DNA of 32,021 nucleotides. Origin: an uncultured Fidelibacterota bacterium. GTDB lineage: Bacteria; Fidelibacterota; Marinisomatia; Marinisomatales; Marinisomataceae. A model generated the notes under the pieces. It saw only the letters and a program-made list of their open reading frames with translations, did not search any database and had not been told where the DNA came from. The DNA lies in assembly GCA_902575395.1 (NCBI GenBank), contig CACGRA010000009.1, positions 1 through 32,021 on the forward strand, in the 5' to 3' direction. Positions 7,781 through 16,973 of this stretch are shown here, one piece after another (position 1 is the first letter of the stretch; each line of letters starts with the position of its first letter). The position numbers were made by a program, and so were the translations under genes.

Positions 7781-9374
7781 TCAACATTCTTTTTGTGCGT
7801 TTACTTCTTTGAAAGGTAACAGCAAACCTGTGAGCTTCATCTCGTATTTGTTTTAATAGATTTAATGCTGGAGAACTTTTTCCAATTCTCAAAGGTTGTT
7901 TCTTGCTCGGAATAAACACTTCTTCTAGCTTTTTGGCTAATGCTATCATCGGAAGATTTAATTCTAGTTCATCTAAAGATAATTTCGCAGAAGAAAGCTG
8001 TCCTTTTCCTCCATCAATCAAAATTAAATCAGGCAATGGATTTTTCTCATTAAGCTGTCTTTTGTATCGACGATATACCACTTCTTTCATCGATTCAAAA
8101 TCATCAATTTTTTCAACATTTATATTATACTTTCGATACCCGCTTTTATATGGTTTTCCATCCTTAAATACTACCATAGATGCAACCGTATCTGTTCCTC
8201 CTAAATGAGAAATATCAAATGCCTCAATTAACCTAGGGCTAACGTCTAAATTGAGAACATCTTTTAGCTCTTGAAGAATTTTTGGAACATAATCTTTACG
8301 TTTCTTCAAGTTTAACAACCATTCATTGAGTAATAATTGAGCATTTTTACCAGCTAATTTCACTTCTTTTAGCTTCTGTGATCGTTTTGGAACAGAAAAC
8401 CGTACTTTTTTCCCATTTAAATTGGATAACCAGTCTTCTAAATCTTCTTTTTCAGCAGGCAATTCTGGAAGATATATCTTCGATGGGATATATGCAGAAT
8501 TCATGTAAAAATTTACAACTACAGATCGTAACAAATCTTCTACTGGAAGATTGGTTTTGGATGAGATTTTCTCTCTACTAATAATGCGTCCTTCTTGAAT
8601 ACGTAAAATCACTACCACGTGATAATCATCTTTTGATCGCACCCCAATAATGTCACGATTAGAAAAATCAGCCTCTAGTTTGCGCTGACGTGTTTTAAAG
8701 CTTTTGATTGCTCTTAATTGATCTCGCACTCTTGCTGCTTCTTCATACATCCTTTTTGAAGAAAAAAAGTCCATTTTTTTGTTCAATTTTTTCTCTACAG
8801 ACTTGGTATTTCCTTTTAAAAACAAAACCATATGATCAATCATTTCTTGATACTCTTTTTGATTAATTCTAACAAGACCTAGTCCTTTCTTAATAACCGA
8901 TTTGTCATCAAGTTCTACATAACAATTTCGAATTGGAAATGCTCGATTTAATACATCAACAAGTCGTCGCATTGATTTCACATCGGTATAGGGGCCAAAA
9001 TAAGTTGATTTATCATTGGAAATCTTTCTAGTAATCTCAATTTTAGGCAATGTTTCATTGGTAATTTTTAAATATGGAAATGATTTATCATCCTTCAATT
9101 GGACATTATACTTTGGTTTATGTTTTTTAATGAGGGTTGATTCAGTAATGAAGGCCTCTGCCTCATCCTGACATACAATCCACTCTAATCCGTCAATTCG
9201 CTTAATTAATGACTGTTCTTTGGGAGCACGGTATGTTTTCTTCTGAAAATAAGATTTAACCCTCTTTTTGAGGTTTTTCGCCTTCCCTATATAAATAATG
9301 CGGTCAGTTTTATCTTTGAATTGATAAATACCAGGAGAATCTGGTAATCCACTAATTGTTGATGTAAGAGTTAT
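7773..9374 (-). CDS. uvrC: UvrABC system protein C; supplied ORF (7773..9098) extended upstream to include the GIY-YIG domain; start codon uncertain (ATA 9372-9374 or ATT 9354-9356)
   Basis: Manual translation upstream of 9098 in the same frame: ITLTSTISGLPDSPGIYQFKDKTDRIIYIGKAKNLKKRVKSYFQKK...AFITESTLIKKHKPKYNVQLKDDKSF; UVR motif DFFSSKRMYEEAARVRDQL; RNase H-like region AFDISHLGGTDTVASMVVFKDG...LILIDGGKGQL. Confidence 0.88.
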   Translation of the reverse strand: MTLTSTISGLPDSPGIYQFKDKTDRIIYIGKAKNLKKRVKSYFQKKTYRAPKEQSLIKRIDGLEWIVCQDEAEAFITESTLIKKHKPKYNVQLKDDKSFPYLKITNETLPKIEITRKISNDKSTYFGPYTDVKSMRRLVDVLNRAFPIRNCYVELDDKSVIKKGLGLVRINQKEYQEMIDHMVLFLKGNTKSVEKKLNKKMDFFSSKRMYEEAARVRDQLRAIKSFKTRQRKLEADFSNRDIIGVRSKDDYHVVVILRIQEGRIISREKISSKTNLPVEDLLRSVVVNFYMNSAYIPSKIYLPELPAEKEDLEDWLSNLNGKKVRFSVPKRSQKLKEVKLAGKNAQLLLNEWLLNLKKRKDYVPKILQELKDVLNLDVSPRLIEAFDISHLGGTDTVASMVVFKDGKPYKSGYRKYNINVEKIDDFESMKEVVYRRYKRQLNEKNPLPDLILIDGGKGQLSSAKLSLDELELNLPMIALAKKLEEVFIPSKKQPLRIGKSSPALNLLKQIRDEAHRFAVTFQRSKRTKRMLTK

Positions 9375-9375
9375 T

Positions 9376-10806
9376 TTATGTTCTCCAGTATGTCTTTGTA
9401 AACAATACTAATACTGCAAAAATTTCTAACCTTCCAAGCAACATACAAAACATCATGATATATTTACCAGCAAGCGGCATACTTAAGTAGGAATCCATTG
9501 GACCAAACTGTCCCAATGAAGGGCCAATATTCCCCATCCCTGATGCTGCAGCTCCAAAGGAAGATTCCATATCAATTCCCATTGCTGAAAACGAGAATGC
9601 AGCAAAGAAAAAGAAAAAGATATAAAATAAGAAGAAGCCTAACGTTTTTCGTATCACTTCATCTTGAATGATTTGCGAACCAATGCGTATTGGAATAATT
9701 GCTTTTGAATGTAATGCTCGTTTTAATTCTGCTCTTGCATACTTATACACTGCAACTAATCTAATAATTTTCATTCCACCACTTGTTGAACCTCCCATTG
9801 CTCCAACAAACATTAAACCAAATAACATAAACTGCTTCACGTATGGTGTCCATAATTCATAGTCCGTAGCTGTGTACCCTGTGCTTGTTAAAATTGCTGT
9901 TACTTGAAAAACAGTATCTAAGATATTGGACCCATTAGAAGTCATATATGATATAAACAAAATCAAAAATGAAACCACTCCAATAACTCCCATATAATAT
10001 AAAAATTCTGTATCTCTTGTATATGAACGGAATCCACCTTTTAATGCTCGAAAATGTAAGGCAAAATTTGTGCCTCCAATTATCATAAACAAAAGAATAA
10101 CACTTTTTACATAAATTGACTGATCATTGAGACTTGTATTAAATGTGGAGAATCCACCTGTTGGCATAGTTGTAAATGCATGTGCAATTGCATCAAAAAA
10201 AGTCATTGATGGCGCATAAGAAAGCAGTAGAAATTCAACAAATGTAAACCCTATGTAAAAACTTAATAATATCTTTGCTGTATCTTGTATTCTAGGACTT
10301 ATTTTTTCAGATGCAGGACCAGGGAATTCTAAATTGAATAATTTCTCACCTGACACCCCTAATAATGGCAACAACGCAATAGTAAATACAACAATACCTA
10401 ATCCACCAAGCCACTGTAAAAATGCTCTCCATAAGAGAATACTTTTTGGAATGCTTTCAATATCAGTTAAGATTGTTGCTCCAGTAGTTGTTACCCCAGA
10501 AACTGCCTCAAATAATGCATCAGAATAACTTGGGAAATGTCCCGAATAATAAAATGGTAAAGAACCAAACACAGACGCTAACACCCAACCAAAAACAACT
10601 GCTAAGAAAACATCTCTATTAGAAAAAGATCGTGCTTTCCTTGATAGATAGAAGATAGGAATTACACTGGCAAACGAAAATCCTGCTATCTTAAATAAAT
10701 ATAAATTTCCACTATCTAAATAATCGAGTAACCCTGGAATTAACAATGAAAATGATAAAAACATTACCAACATTGATAAAAATCTAAATGTAGGGCGTAA
10801 ACTCAT
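9376..10806 (-). CDS. trkH: Trk potassium uptake system membrane subunit TrkH
   Basis: Repeated selectivity-filter-like segments (SGVTTTGATIL, TMPTGGFSTFN, ILTSTGYTATDY, ASGMGNIGPSLG); next to trkA. Confidence 0.92.
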   Translation of the reverse strand: MSLRPTFRFLSMLVMFLSFSLLIPGLLDYLDSGNLYLFKIAGFSFASVIPIFYLSRKARSFSNRDVFLAVVFGWVLASVFGSLPFYYSGHFPSYSDALFEAVSGVTTTGATILTDIESIPKSILLWRAFLQWLGGLGIVVFTIALLPLLGVSGEKLFNLEFPGPASEKISPRIQDTAKILLSFYIGFTFVEFLLLSYAPSMTFFDAIAHAFTTMPTGGFSTFNTSLNDQSIYVKSVILLFMIIGGTNFALHFRALKGGFRSYTRDTEFLYYMGVIGVVSFLILFISYMTSNGSNILDTVFQVTAILTSTGYTATDYELWTPYVKQFMLFGLMFVGAMGGSTSGGMKIIRLVAVYKYARAELKRALHSKAIIPIRIGSQIIQDEVIRKTLGFFLFYIFFFFFAAFSFSAMGIDMESSFGAAASGMGNIGPSLGQFGPMDSYLSMPLAGKYIMMFCMLLGRLEIFAVLVLFTKTYWRT

Positions 10807-12158
10807 TATTCTGGTTTAAATATGCTCGTAACTTCTTTTACTTTTGAATTAATACAGAAAATAAGAACAGTATCGTTTGGAAGAATTTGATAATCGCCGC
10901 TTGGGATTGCAATATGACCATTATGATTTACCAACGCAATCAAACTACCGTGTGGCAGATTTAAGTTAGCGACTGGAACTCTTGATGCTTTTGAATTATT
11001 CTCTACTTCAAGCTCAATTGCTTCCATTCCAAGTCTACTAAAAATCTGAATAACGTTATCTTTTTGATCAATGCGAATCGCTTTAACAATCGAATTAACG
11101 CTCGAAGTATTCTTGCTCACTATCGCACCCAAACCAAGATCAGACATACTTTTTACATAATCGGGGTTTGATACGTGAATAACAGACTGCTTGACTTTTA
11201 GCTGTTTTGCTAAAATACCAGCTAACAAATTAAGCTGCTCATCTTCAGTAACTGCTATAAAAGAATCTACTTCACTAATATTTTCATTTTTTAAGAATTC
11301 TACATCGGTTGCATCAGCATTCATTACAATAGATTCACCTAATTCACTAGCAACCGTTTTTGCTTTCTCTTCTGAGCTATCTACTAATCTTACAGACATA
11401 GAATCTTCTAATTCTCTTGCAATTTTTCGCCCTATTTTGCTTGCTCCAGCAATCATAACTCTTTTTGAGTTGGATATGGAAACACCAAGAGAAGAGAGCA
11501 AGAGGTTTAAATTTTTTGACTTAACAAAAAAGAAGACATTATCATCTGGTTCAAATTTAAACGATCCGGATGGAATTGTCATTTTTTCATCTCTTACAAT
11601 TGCAACAATTAACGATTTAAAATCTGTGTTTCCTTTATGAAAATCTTCTACCGTAGTGTTAACAATTTTTGATCTATGATTTAATTTTTTCGAAAATAAT
11701 ACTGCTTTTCCGTTCTCAAATTCATAAAACTTATCTGCATAAGGATGTTTTACAAGTCTTACAATTTCTTTTGCGACTTCATATTCTGGATGAATTACTT
11801 CATCAATTCCAAATTTTTCTGGACTAATACTTCCGTCTCCATTGTTTCTATAGTCAGTATTACGAAGTCGAGCTACAATTTTCTTTGCTCCTAATGTGTG
11901 TGACTGCATAGAAGCAATTAAATTTGTTTCATCAGAATTTGTCATACAAAAAACATAATCTGCCTCTGAAACGTTTGCTTCTTTTAGAATTGTAGCATCA
12001 GAACCATTGCCTTTAATAACAATAACATCAAGATGTTCAGTAGCACGTTGACATTTTATAGAATTGGTATCGATTACTGCGATATCATAATCGAGTTCAC
12101 TAAGAGATTTAGCAATGTGGAAGCCAACTTCGCCTGCCCCTATAATCACGACTCTCAT
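10806..12158 (-). CDS. trkA: Trk potassium uptake regulatory subunit TrkA (two RCK domains)
   Basis: MRVVIIGAGEVGFHIAKSL and second RVMIAGASKIGRKIAREL Rossmann motifs; DETNLIASM. Confidence 0.92.
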   Translation of the reverse strand: MRVVIIGAGEVGFHIAKSLSELDYDIAVIDTNSIKCQRATEHLDVIVIKGNGSDATILKEANVSEADYVFCMTNSDETNLIASMQSHTLGAKKIVARLRNTDYRNNGDGSISPEKFGIDEVIHPEYEVAKEIVRLVKHPYADKFYEFENGKAVLFSKKLNHRSKIVNTTVEDFHKGNTDFKSLIVAIVRDEKMTIPSGSFKFEPDDNVFFFVKSKNLNLLLSSLGVSISNSKRVMIAGASKIGRKIARELEDSMSVRLVDSSEEKAKTVASELGESIVMNADATDVEFLKNENISEVDSFIAVTEDEQLNLLAGILAKQLKVKQSVIHVSNPDYVKSMSDLGLGAIVSKNTSSVNSIVKAIRIDQKDNVIQIFSRLGMEAIELEVENNSKASRVPVANLNLPHGSLIALVNHNGHIAIPSGDYQILPNDTVLIFCINSKVKEVTSIFKPE

Positions 12159-12206
12159 AATTGAAACAATCTATTAATAATTATAAAAAAAACAATAATA
12201 TTTCGA

Positions 12207-13466
12207 TTATTTCTTTCTGATTATTTTTGCACCAATTTTTGACAATTTTTCTTCAATCTTATCATACCCTCTGTCAATATGGTAAACTCTATTTATAGTA
12301 CTATTCCCCTCTGCGCATAATGCAGCAAGAATAAGACAAGCACTAGCTCTTAAATCAGTTGAAGTAACATTGGCAGCAATTAATTTTCTTTGTCCTTTTA
12401 TAGATGCAGTTGCTGTTTTTAAATCAACGCTTATATCACAACCAAGTCTATTTAACTCTGGAACGTGATTAAAGCGATCAAAATAGATATTTTCTTTTAA
12501 TGTAGAATCTCCAGAAGCAACACTCATTAGCAGCATCCATTGTGCTTGCAAGTCTGTTGCAAAGCCTGGGTATTCATTTGTTTCTATATCGTAAGGATTA
12601 ATGTTGCCATCTGATAAAATTGTAATACTATCATTTTCAACTCTAATATTGACATTAGCATGCTCTAAACAAGAAATAATAGTTTTTAAGTGATCTGGAT
12701 TAACTTTATTCAATTTAACTTCTCCTCCAGTTGCAGCTACGCCCATAAGAAAAGTTCCTGCTTCAATCCTATCAGGTATAACATCGACACTATCAACATT
12801 TTGAAGAGAAGTAACGCCTTCAATTTGTAAAATATTTGTACCAATACCTGAAATTTTTGCACCCATACTGTTTAAAAAATGACATAATTGCTGAATTTCA
12901 GGTTCAGCCGCAGCATTATGTATTTCAGTATCTCCATCAGCCAATATAGAAGCCATAAGAACATTTCCAGTCGCTCCAACAGAAATTTTAGGAAAAACTA
13001 TTTTATTCCCTTTTAATTGATTGGATTTAGCAATGATATATCCTTCTTCTAAATCAACAGTAGCTCCTAATTGTTTTATGCCTTCAATATGGAAATCTAC
13101 AGGCCTTGGCCCCCAAGCACATCCTCCAGGTAGAGAAACTTTTGCTTCTCCAAATTTTGCTAATAATGGGCCTAGAACATAAAAAGAAGCTCTCATTGTT
13201 CTAACTAAATCATAAGGAGCATATGGATTATTCAAAGACTGTGAATTGATATGAATTTTACCGCTAGATAAATCAACTTCTGAACCCATCCCCTTTAACA
13301 AATCAGACATCGTTATTGAGTCAGAAAGGTTCGGAACATTTGAAATAGTTAGTTGGTTGGTGTTTAGAATTGATGCAGCCATAAGAGGCAAAACAGCATT
13401 CTTTGCACCGCTAATATCAACATCACCAAATAATTGATTTTTTCCTTCTATTTCAAAATAATCCAT
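12207..13466 (-). CDS. murA: UDP-N-acetylglucosamine 1-carboxyvinyltransferase
   Basis: GKNQLFGDVDISGAKNAVLPLMAA; LPGGCAWGPRPVDFHI (catalytic Cys loop); EYPGFATDLQAQWM. Confidence 0.95.
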   Translation of the reverse strand: MDYFEIEGKNQLFGDVDISGAKNAVLPLMAASILNTNQLTISNVPNLSDSITMSDLLKGMGSEVDLSSGKIHINSQSLNNPYAPYDLVRTMRASFYVLGPLLAKFGEAKVSLPGGCAWGPRPVDFHIEGIKQLGATVDLEEGYIIAKSNQLKGNKIVFPKISVGATGNVLMASILADGDTEIHNAAAEPEIQQLCHFLNSMGAKISGIGTNILQIEGVTSLQNVDSVDVIPDRIEAGTFLMGVAATGGEVKLNKVNPDHLKTIISCLEHANVNIRVENDSITILSDGNINPYDIETNEYPGFATDLQAQWMLLMSVASGDSTLKENIYFDRFNHVPELNRLGCDISVDLKTATASIKGQRKLIAANVTSTDLRASACLILAALCAEGNSTINRVYHIDRGYDKIEEKLSKIGAKIIRKK

Positions 13467-13470
13467 AGAC

Positions 13471-13821
13471 TTATTTGACTACGCAAAATGCAATAGCATA
13501 GTTCCCGTCATGTGCTATTGAAATATCAATATCTGATTGTTTCTTTGACTTGATTGAAACATATGGTTTTCCATTGTCAGCATTAAGAATTTCTAAAGAT
13601 TTGAATGTATGCATATTATTTTTATTGTATGATGATAATGCTTTTTTGATTGCTTCTTTCGCAGCAAATCTACCTGAAAAATATTGAGATTGATTATACT
13701 TACATTCAGAGTTTGATATTTCTTGATCGGAAAAAATTTTATTTAAAAATCTATCTTTATTTTTTGAGTTGAGAATTTTTTCAACTCTGCTAACTAAAAC
13801 TATATCTATTCCAACGCCCAT
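13471..13821 (-). CDS. acpS: Holo-[acyl-carrier-protein] synthase
   Basis: MGVGIDIVLVSRVEKI, FSGRFAAKEAIKKAL, ISIAHDGNYAIAFCVV; start set at the GVGID methionine. Confidence 0.93.
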   Translation of the reverse strand: MGVGIDIVLVSRVEKILNSKNKDRFLNKIFSDQEISNSECKYNQSQYFSGRFAAKEAIKKALSSYNKNNMHTFKSLEILNADNGKPYVSIKSKKQSDIDISIAHDGNYAIAFCVVK

Positions 13822-13822
13822 A

Positions 13823-14506
13823 TTATTCTTTGTTGATATCATCAATAATGCTAATTATATCTGATATGTCTTCAATATCCCAATTTGCACCAGACTCTTT
13901 AACGCCAAAGTGATCCCCATATTTAGCAAATATTGTTCTTATGCCCATATTTTTTGCACCAACAACATCTCTTTCTGGCCAATCACCAACCATTAATACA
14001 TCATCTTTTGACATATTTAATTTACCTAAAGCTAGTTTAAAAGGAGCAGGAGATGGTTTGCGTTCTTTTGAATCATCAAAAGTTACAACAACATCAAAAA
14101 CATCATGAATGCCTAAAGCATAAATCCTCATCCATGCTTCTCTACTAGGAGCATCCGATACAATAGCTAATTTTATACCTTTCTTCGTTAATTCTTCTAA
14201 TGTGTCATGTACGTTTGGGTATGCTTTTAAATTGTCAGCTTTAGCTTTTCTGTATGCCATTACACCAGCAGCTAAATACTTGTAATCAACATAACCGATT
14301 TTTTCTCGAAGAAAATCATTGAAAACTAACTGGTTTTCCCAACCTCCTTCTTCATAGAGATGCATAACTTCTTTATAAGAAGATTCAATGTCAATATCAA
14401 GGCCGGCTTCAGACATTGCAACGAGAGCATTTCGAACAGACTCTCTTTTCATTGTTACAAAATCAAGTAGCGTGTTATCTAAATCAAAAATAACCGCTTT
14501 AATCAT
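13823..14506 (-). CDS. HAD-superfamily hydrolase
   Basis: AVIFDLDNTLLDF, IVSDAPS, KPSPAPFKLAL, VLMVGDWPERDVVGAKNMG. Confidence 0.93.
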   Translation of the reverse strand: MIKAVIFDLDNTLLDFVTMKRESVRNALVAMSEAGLDIDIESSYKEVMHLYEEGGWENQLVFNDFLREKIGYVDYKYLAAGVMAYRKAKADNLKAYPNVHDTLEELTKKGIKLAIVSDAPSREAWMRIYALGIHDVFDVVVTFDDSKERKPSPAPFKLALGKLNMSKDDVLMVGDWPERDVVGAKNMGIRTIFAKYGDHFGVKESGANWDIEDISDIISIIDDINKE

Positions 14507-15711
14507 TCAAATTTCTCAGGATTTTTAACCCTATCAATTTCGTATTCTGCCATCTTTCTCCATTGTCTATCATTTCTAGCTCTTTCAAAATGGTTGATAG
14601 CACTATTTTTATTTCCTGTGGCATTACAGTATTCAGCTATACCTAACTGAAACCATCCTCCGCCAAAATTTTTCTTTAAATCAACAGCTTCTAAGGCAGC
14701 TTCTTTAGCTTTATCACATTCACCAAGTTCGTTATAAGACTCAGCAAGAGAATACCATGACAATACTTCTCTACGATTTAATTCTACAGCTTTTTCTAGC
14801 GCTTCAACTGATCTTCTATAATCTTCTAACTTTCCTTTTCCATATGTAATACCAAGAGCATGATATGCTGCTGCATAATTTGATTTGTAACTTATCGCTG
14901 TTTTAAAACTCTTTACAGCATTATCATATTGCTGTAAATCAATAAAAATTTCACCTAAACTCTTATGTGCTTTATAGTATTTTTGGTTCAATCTTACTGT
15001 TTCTTCAAAGGCTTTTTTAGCATTGTCTATATCACCATTTTCTTTATGTGCAATCCCTAGAGCATACCAGCCTTTATCATAAGTTTTTTTAATATTTAAA
15101 GCTGATTGATAGCTTTGAATTGCTTGAGAAATATTGCCCATTTTCTTGTACAATACTCCTAATTGAAAATGCGCCTGATAAATCCTACCATTAATGCCAA
15201 GCACTTGCTTATATTTTTTCATGGCAGCTTCCAGGTTGCCACTTTTATAATCTTTATTCGCAGCATTATAAAGTTTCTTTGCAATATTTTGAATTGATTT
15301 CTTTGAATTTGCATGATTCGAATCAAGCGAGAGTGCTGATTTGTAGTTTTTTATCGCAGCATCAAAATCTTTTTTACCTTCATATGCTTTTGCAAGACCA
15401 TAAAATCCAGGCACATATTTTGGTATACTTTCTAACACTGAATTAAATCCTGAAATTGCATCATCAAATCTGCCATCTTCTATGGCTCTGTTTGCGTTAT
15501 TCGCCTTGTTATTTAATCCATTTAAACGGTCAAACTCTTTTCTTAGCTGATCATTTCCTTTGTCAGCATCAATTGCTGCAAGAATTTTCTCTCTAGCAAT
15601 ATCTAAATTTCCATTTGATAGCGCTTGCCTAGATTCTTCGAAAAGCGCTATTGCTGATGTTTGAGCAAAAATAGTTGTAAAAAATAATAGAGCTAAAATA
15701 ATCTTTTTCAT
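14503..15711 (-). CDS. Tetratricopeptide-repeat protein, probably exported
   Basis: N-terminal hydrophobic signal (MKKIILALLFFTTIFAQTSA) and many TPR units (e.g. AIQSYQSALNIKKTYDKGWYALGIAHKENGD). Confidence 0.9.
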   Translation of the reverse strand: MKKIILALLFFTTIFAQTSAIALFEESRQALSNGNLDIAREKILAAIDADKGNDQLRKEFDRLNGLNNKANNANRAIEDGRFDDAISGFNSVLESIPKYVPGFYGLAKAYEGKKDFDAAIKNYKSALSLDSNHANSKKSIQNIAKKLYNAANKDYKSGNLEAAMKKYKQVLGINGRIYQAHFQLGVLYKKMGNISQAIQSYQSALNIKKTYDKGWYALGIAHKENGDIDNAKKAFEETVRLNQKYYKAHKSLGEIFIDLQQYDNAVKSFKTAISYKSNYAAAYHALGITYGKGKLEDYRRSVEALEKAVELNRREVLSWYSLAESYNELGECDKAKEAALEAVDLKKNFGGGWFQLGIAEYCNATGNKNSAINHFERARNDRQWRKMAEYEIDRVKNPEKFE

Positions 15712-15790
15712 TATACCACCTTTTAAGTATGCATTTTCTAATTGTGTTGTAATCTAAAAATCTTTTGAAAATAATATTAACATTTTTTTG

Positions 15791-15874
15791 TGCCGAAGGC
15801 GGGACTTGAACCCACACAGAGTTTCCTCCACTAGCCCCTCAAGCTAGCGTGTCTACCAATTCCACCACTTCGGC
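15791..15874 (-). tRNA. tRNA-Leu (anticodon GAG)
   Basis: Minus strand GCCGAAGTGGTGGAATTGGTAGACACGCTAGCTTGAGGGGCTAGTGG...GGGTTCAAGTCCCGCCTTCGGCA; GAG in a 7-nt anticodon loop. Confidence 0.95.
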
Positions 15875-15877
15875 TAA

Positions 15878-16225
15878 TTATTCTTCTTTGCTTTCTTCTT
15901 CTAAAGCACTAGAAGGGATTACATATTCGTTGCCAACTGGTACCTCTGTCTCACTTGATTGAGCATTCTGCTCAACAATTCCTGGTTTGTTGGTGTTGTC
16001 TGCACCACCACTCAATCTTCCTATCAACAAAGCAAGTGCTATAAAAATTATACCAAGCCATGTTGTAAGCTTTGTAATAAAATCATTTGCTCCGGAAGAT
16101 CCTAACATAGATGTAGCAGTACCGCCCATCATAGAATTAAGTCCTCCTTGACCAGATTGCATCAAAATCACAACAATCAACATTATACCAACAAGTGTAT
16201 GAACTATTATTAAAAATTGAACCAT
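15878..16225 (-). CDS. secG: Preprotein translocase subunit SecG
   Basis: VHTLVGIMLIVVILMQSGQGGLNSMMGG...GANDFITKLTTWLGIIFIALAL. Confidence 0.93.
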   Translation of the reverse strand: MVQFLIIVHTLVGIMLIVVILMQSGQGGLNSMMGGTATSMLGSSGANDFITKLTTWLGIIFIALALLIGRLSGGADNTNKPGIVEQNAQSSETEVPVGNEYVIPSSALEEESKEE

Positions 16226-16235
16226 AATTCCTCTA

Positions 16236-16973
16236 TCAACTTAATTTTTCAGCAATTGCTTTAAATGATTCAAAATCAGCGCTCGCGCTACCAATCAAGA
16301 ATCCATCAATCAACTCAACTTCTAACAACCTATTAACGCTATCTTTGTCAACAGATCCACCATAAAGCAAATTGATTTTCTCAACAATTTCGTCTGAATA
16401 TAAACTTTTTAATTTATTTTTTATATAAGAAAGAACATCTTCAATATATTCATTTGAAGGAAGGTCTCCAGACCCAATAGACCAAACAGGTTCGTATGCA
16501 ATTGTTAAGCCATTTATTGTATCTTTTGGCAATATGCTAAGTTGCGCATCGATAACATTAAAAGTGTTGTTATCATTTTTTTGCTCTTTAGTTTCTCCAA
16601 CACAAAGAATTGCACCTACATTACTGTTTATGACTGTTTCTAATTTATTCTTTACTGACTCATCTGATTCATTGTATAGTAATCTTCTTTCTGAGTGTCC
16701 TACGATACAAAAATCAATACCTGACAAACTATGAATAGAGACAGCTCCTGTATAAGCACCTTTGGTATTAATATCGCAATCTTGCATACCAAGCTTGATG
16801 TTTTCTATGTCTATATTATCCTGTACTTGAGAAATACATGTATGAGAAGGAAAAAGAATAACTTCTGATTTAGAGAATGATTCTCTATTAGAATTCATCT
16901 TCTTTACAAAATCAATAGATGTATCTTCATTTAAATACATTTTCCAGTTTGCAGCTAATATTGTTTTATTCAT
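16236..16973 (-). CDS. tpiA: Triosephosphate isomerase
   Basis: AANWKMYLN, CIVGHSERR, IAYEPVWSIGSG, LLYGGSV. Confidence 0.96.
   Translation of the reverse strand: MNKTILAANWKMYLNEDTSIDFVKKMNSNRESFSKSEVILFPSHTCISQVQDNIDIENIKLGMQDCDINTKGAYTGAVSIHSLSGIDFCIVGHSERRLLYNESDESVKNKLETVINSNVGAILCVGETKEQKNDNNTFNVIDAQLSILPKDTINGLTIAYEPVWSIGSGDLPSNEYIEDVLSYIKNKLKSLYSDEIVEKINLLYGGSVDKDSVNRLLEVELIDGFLIGSASADFESFKAIAEKLS

Noticed and set aside
11191-11640. 149-aa plus-strand ORF antisense to trkA
   Set aside because: The longest shadow ORF, but its Ser/Phe-rich composition mirrors the trkA codons and it has no start context or family resemblance.
15629-15817. 62-aa minus-strand ORF (MWVQVPPSAQKNVN...)
   Set aside because: Begins inside tRNA-Leu(GAG) and runs out of frame into the start of the TPR gene; spurious.
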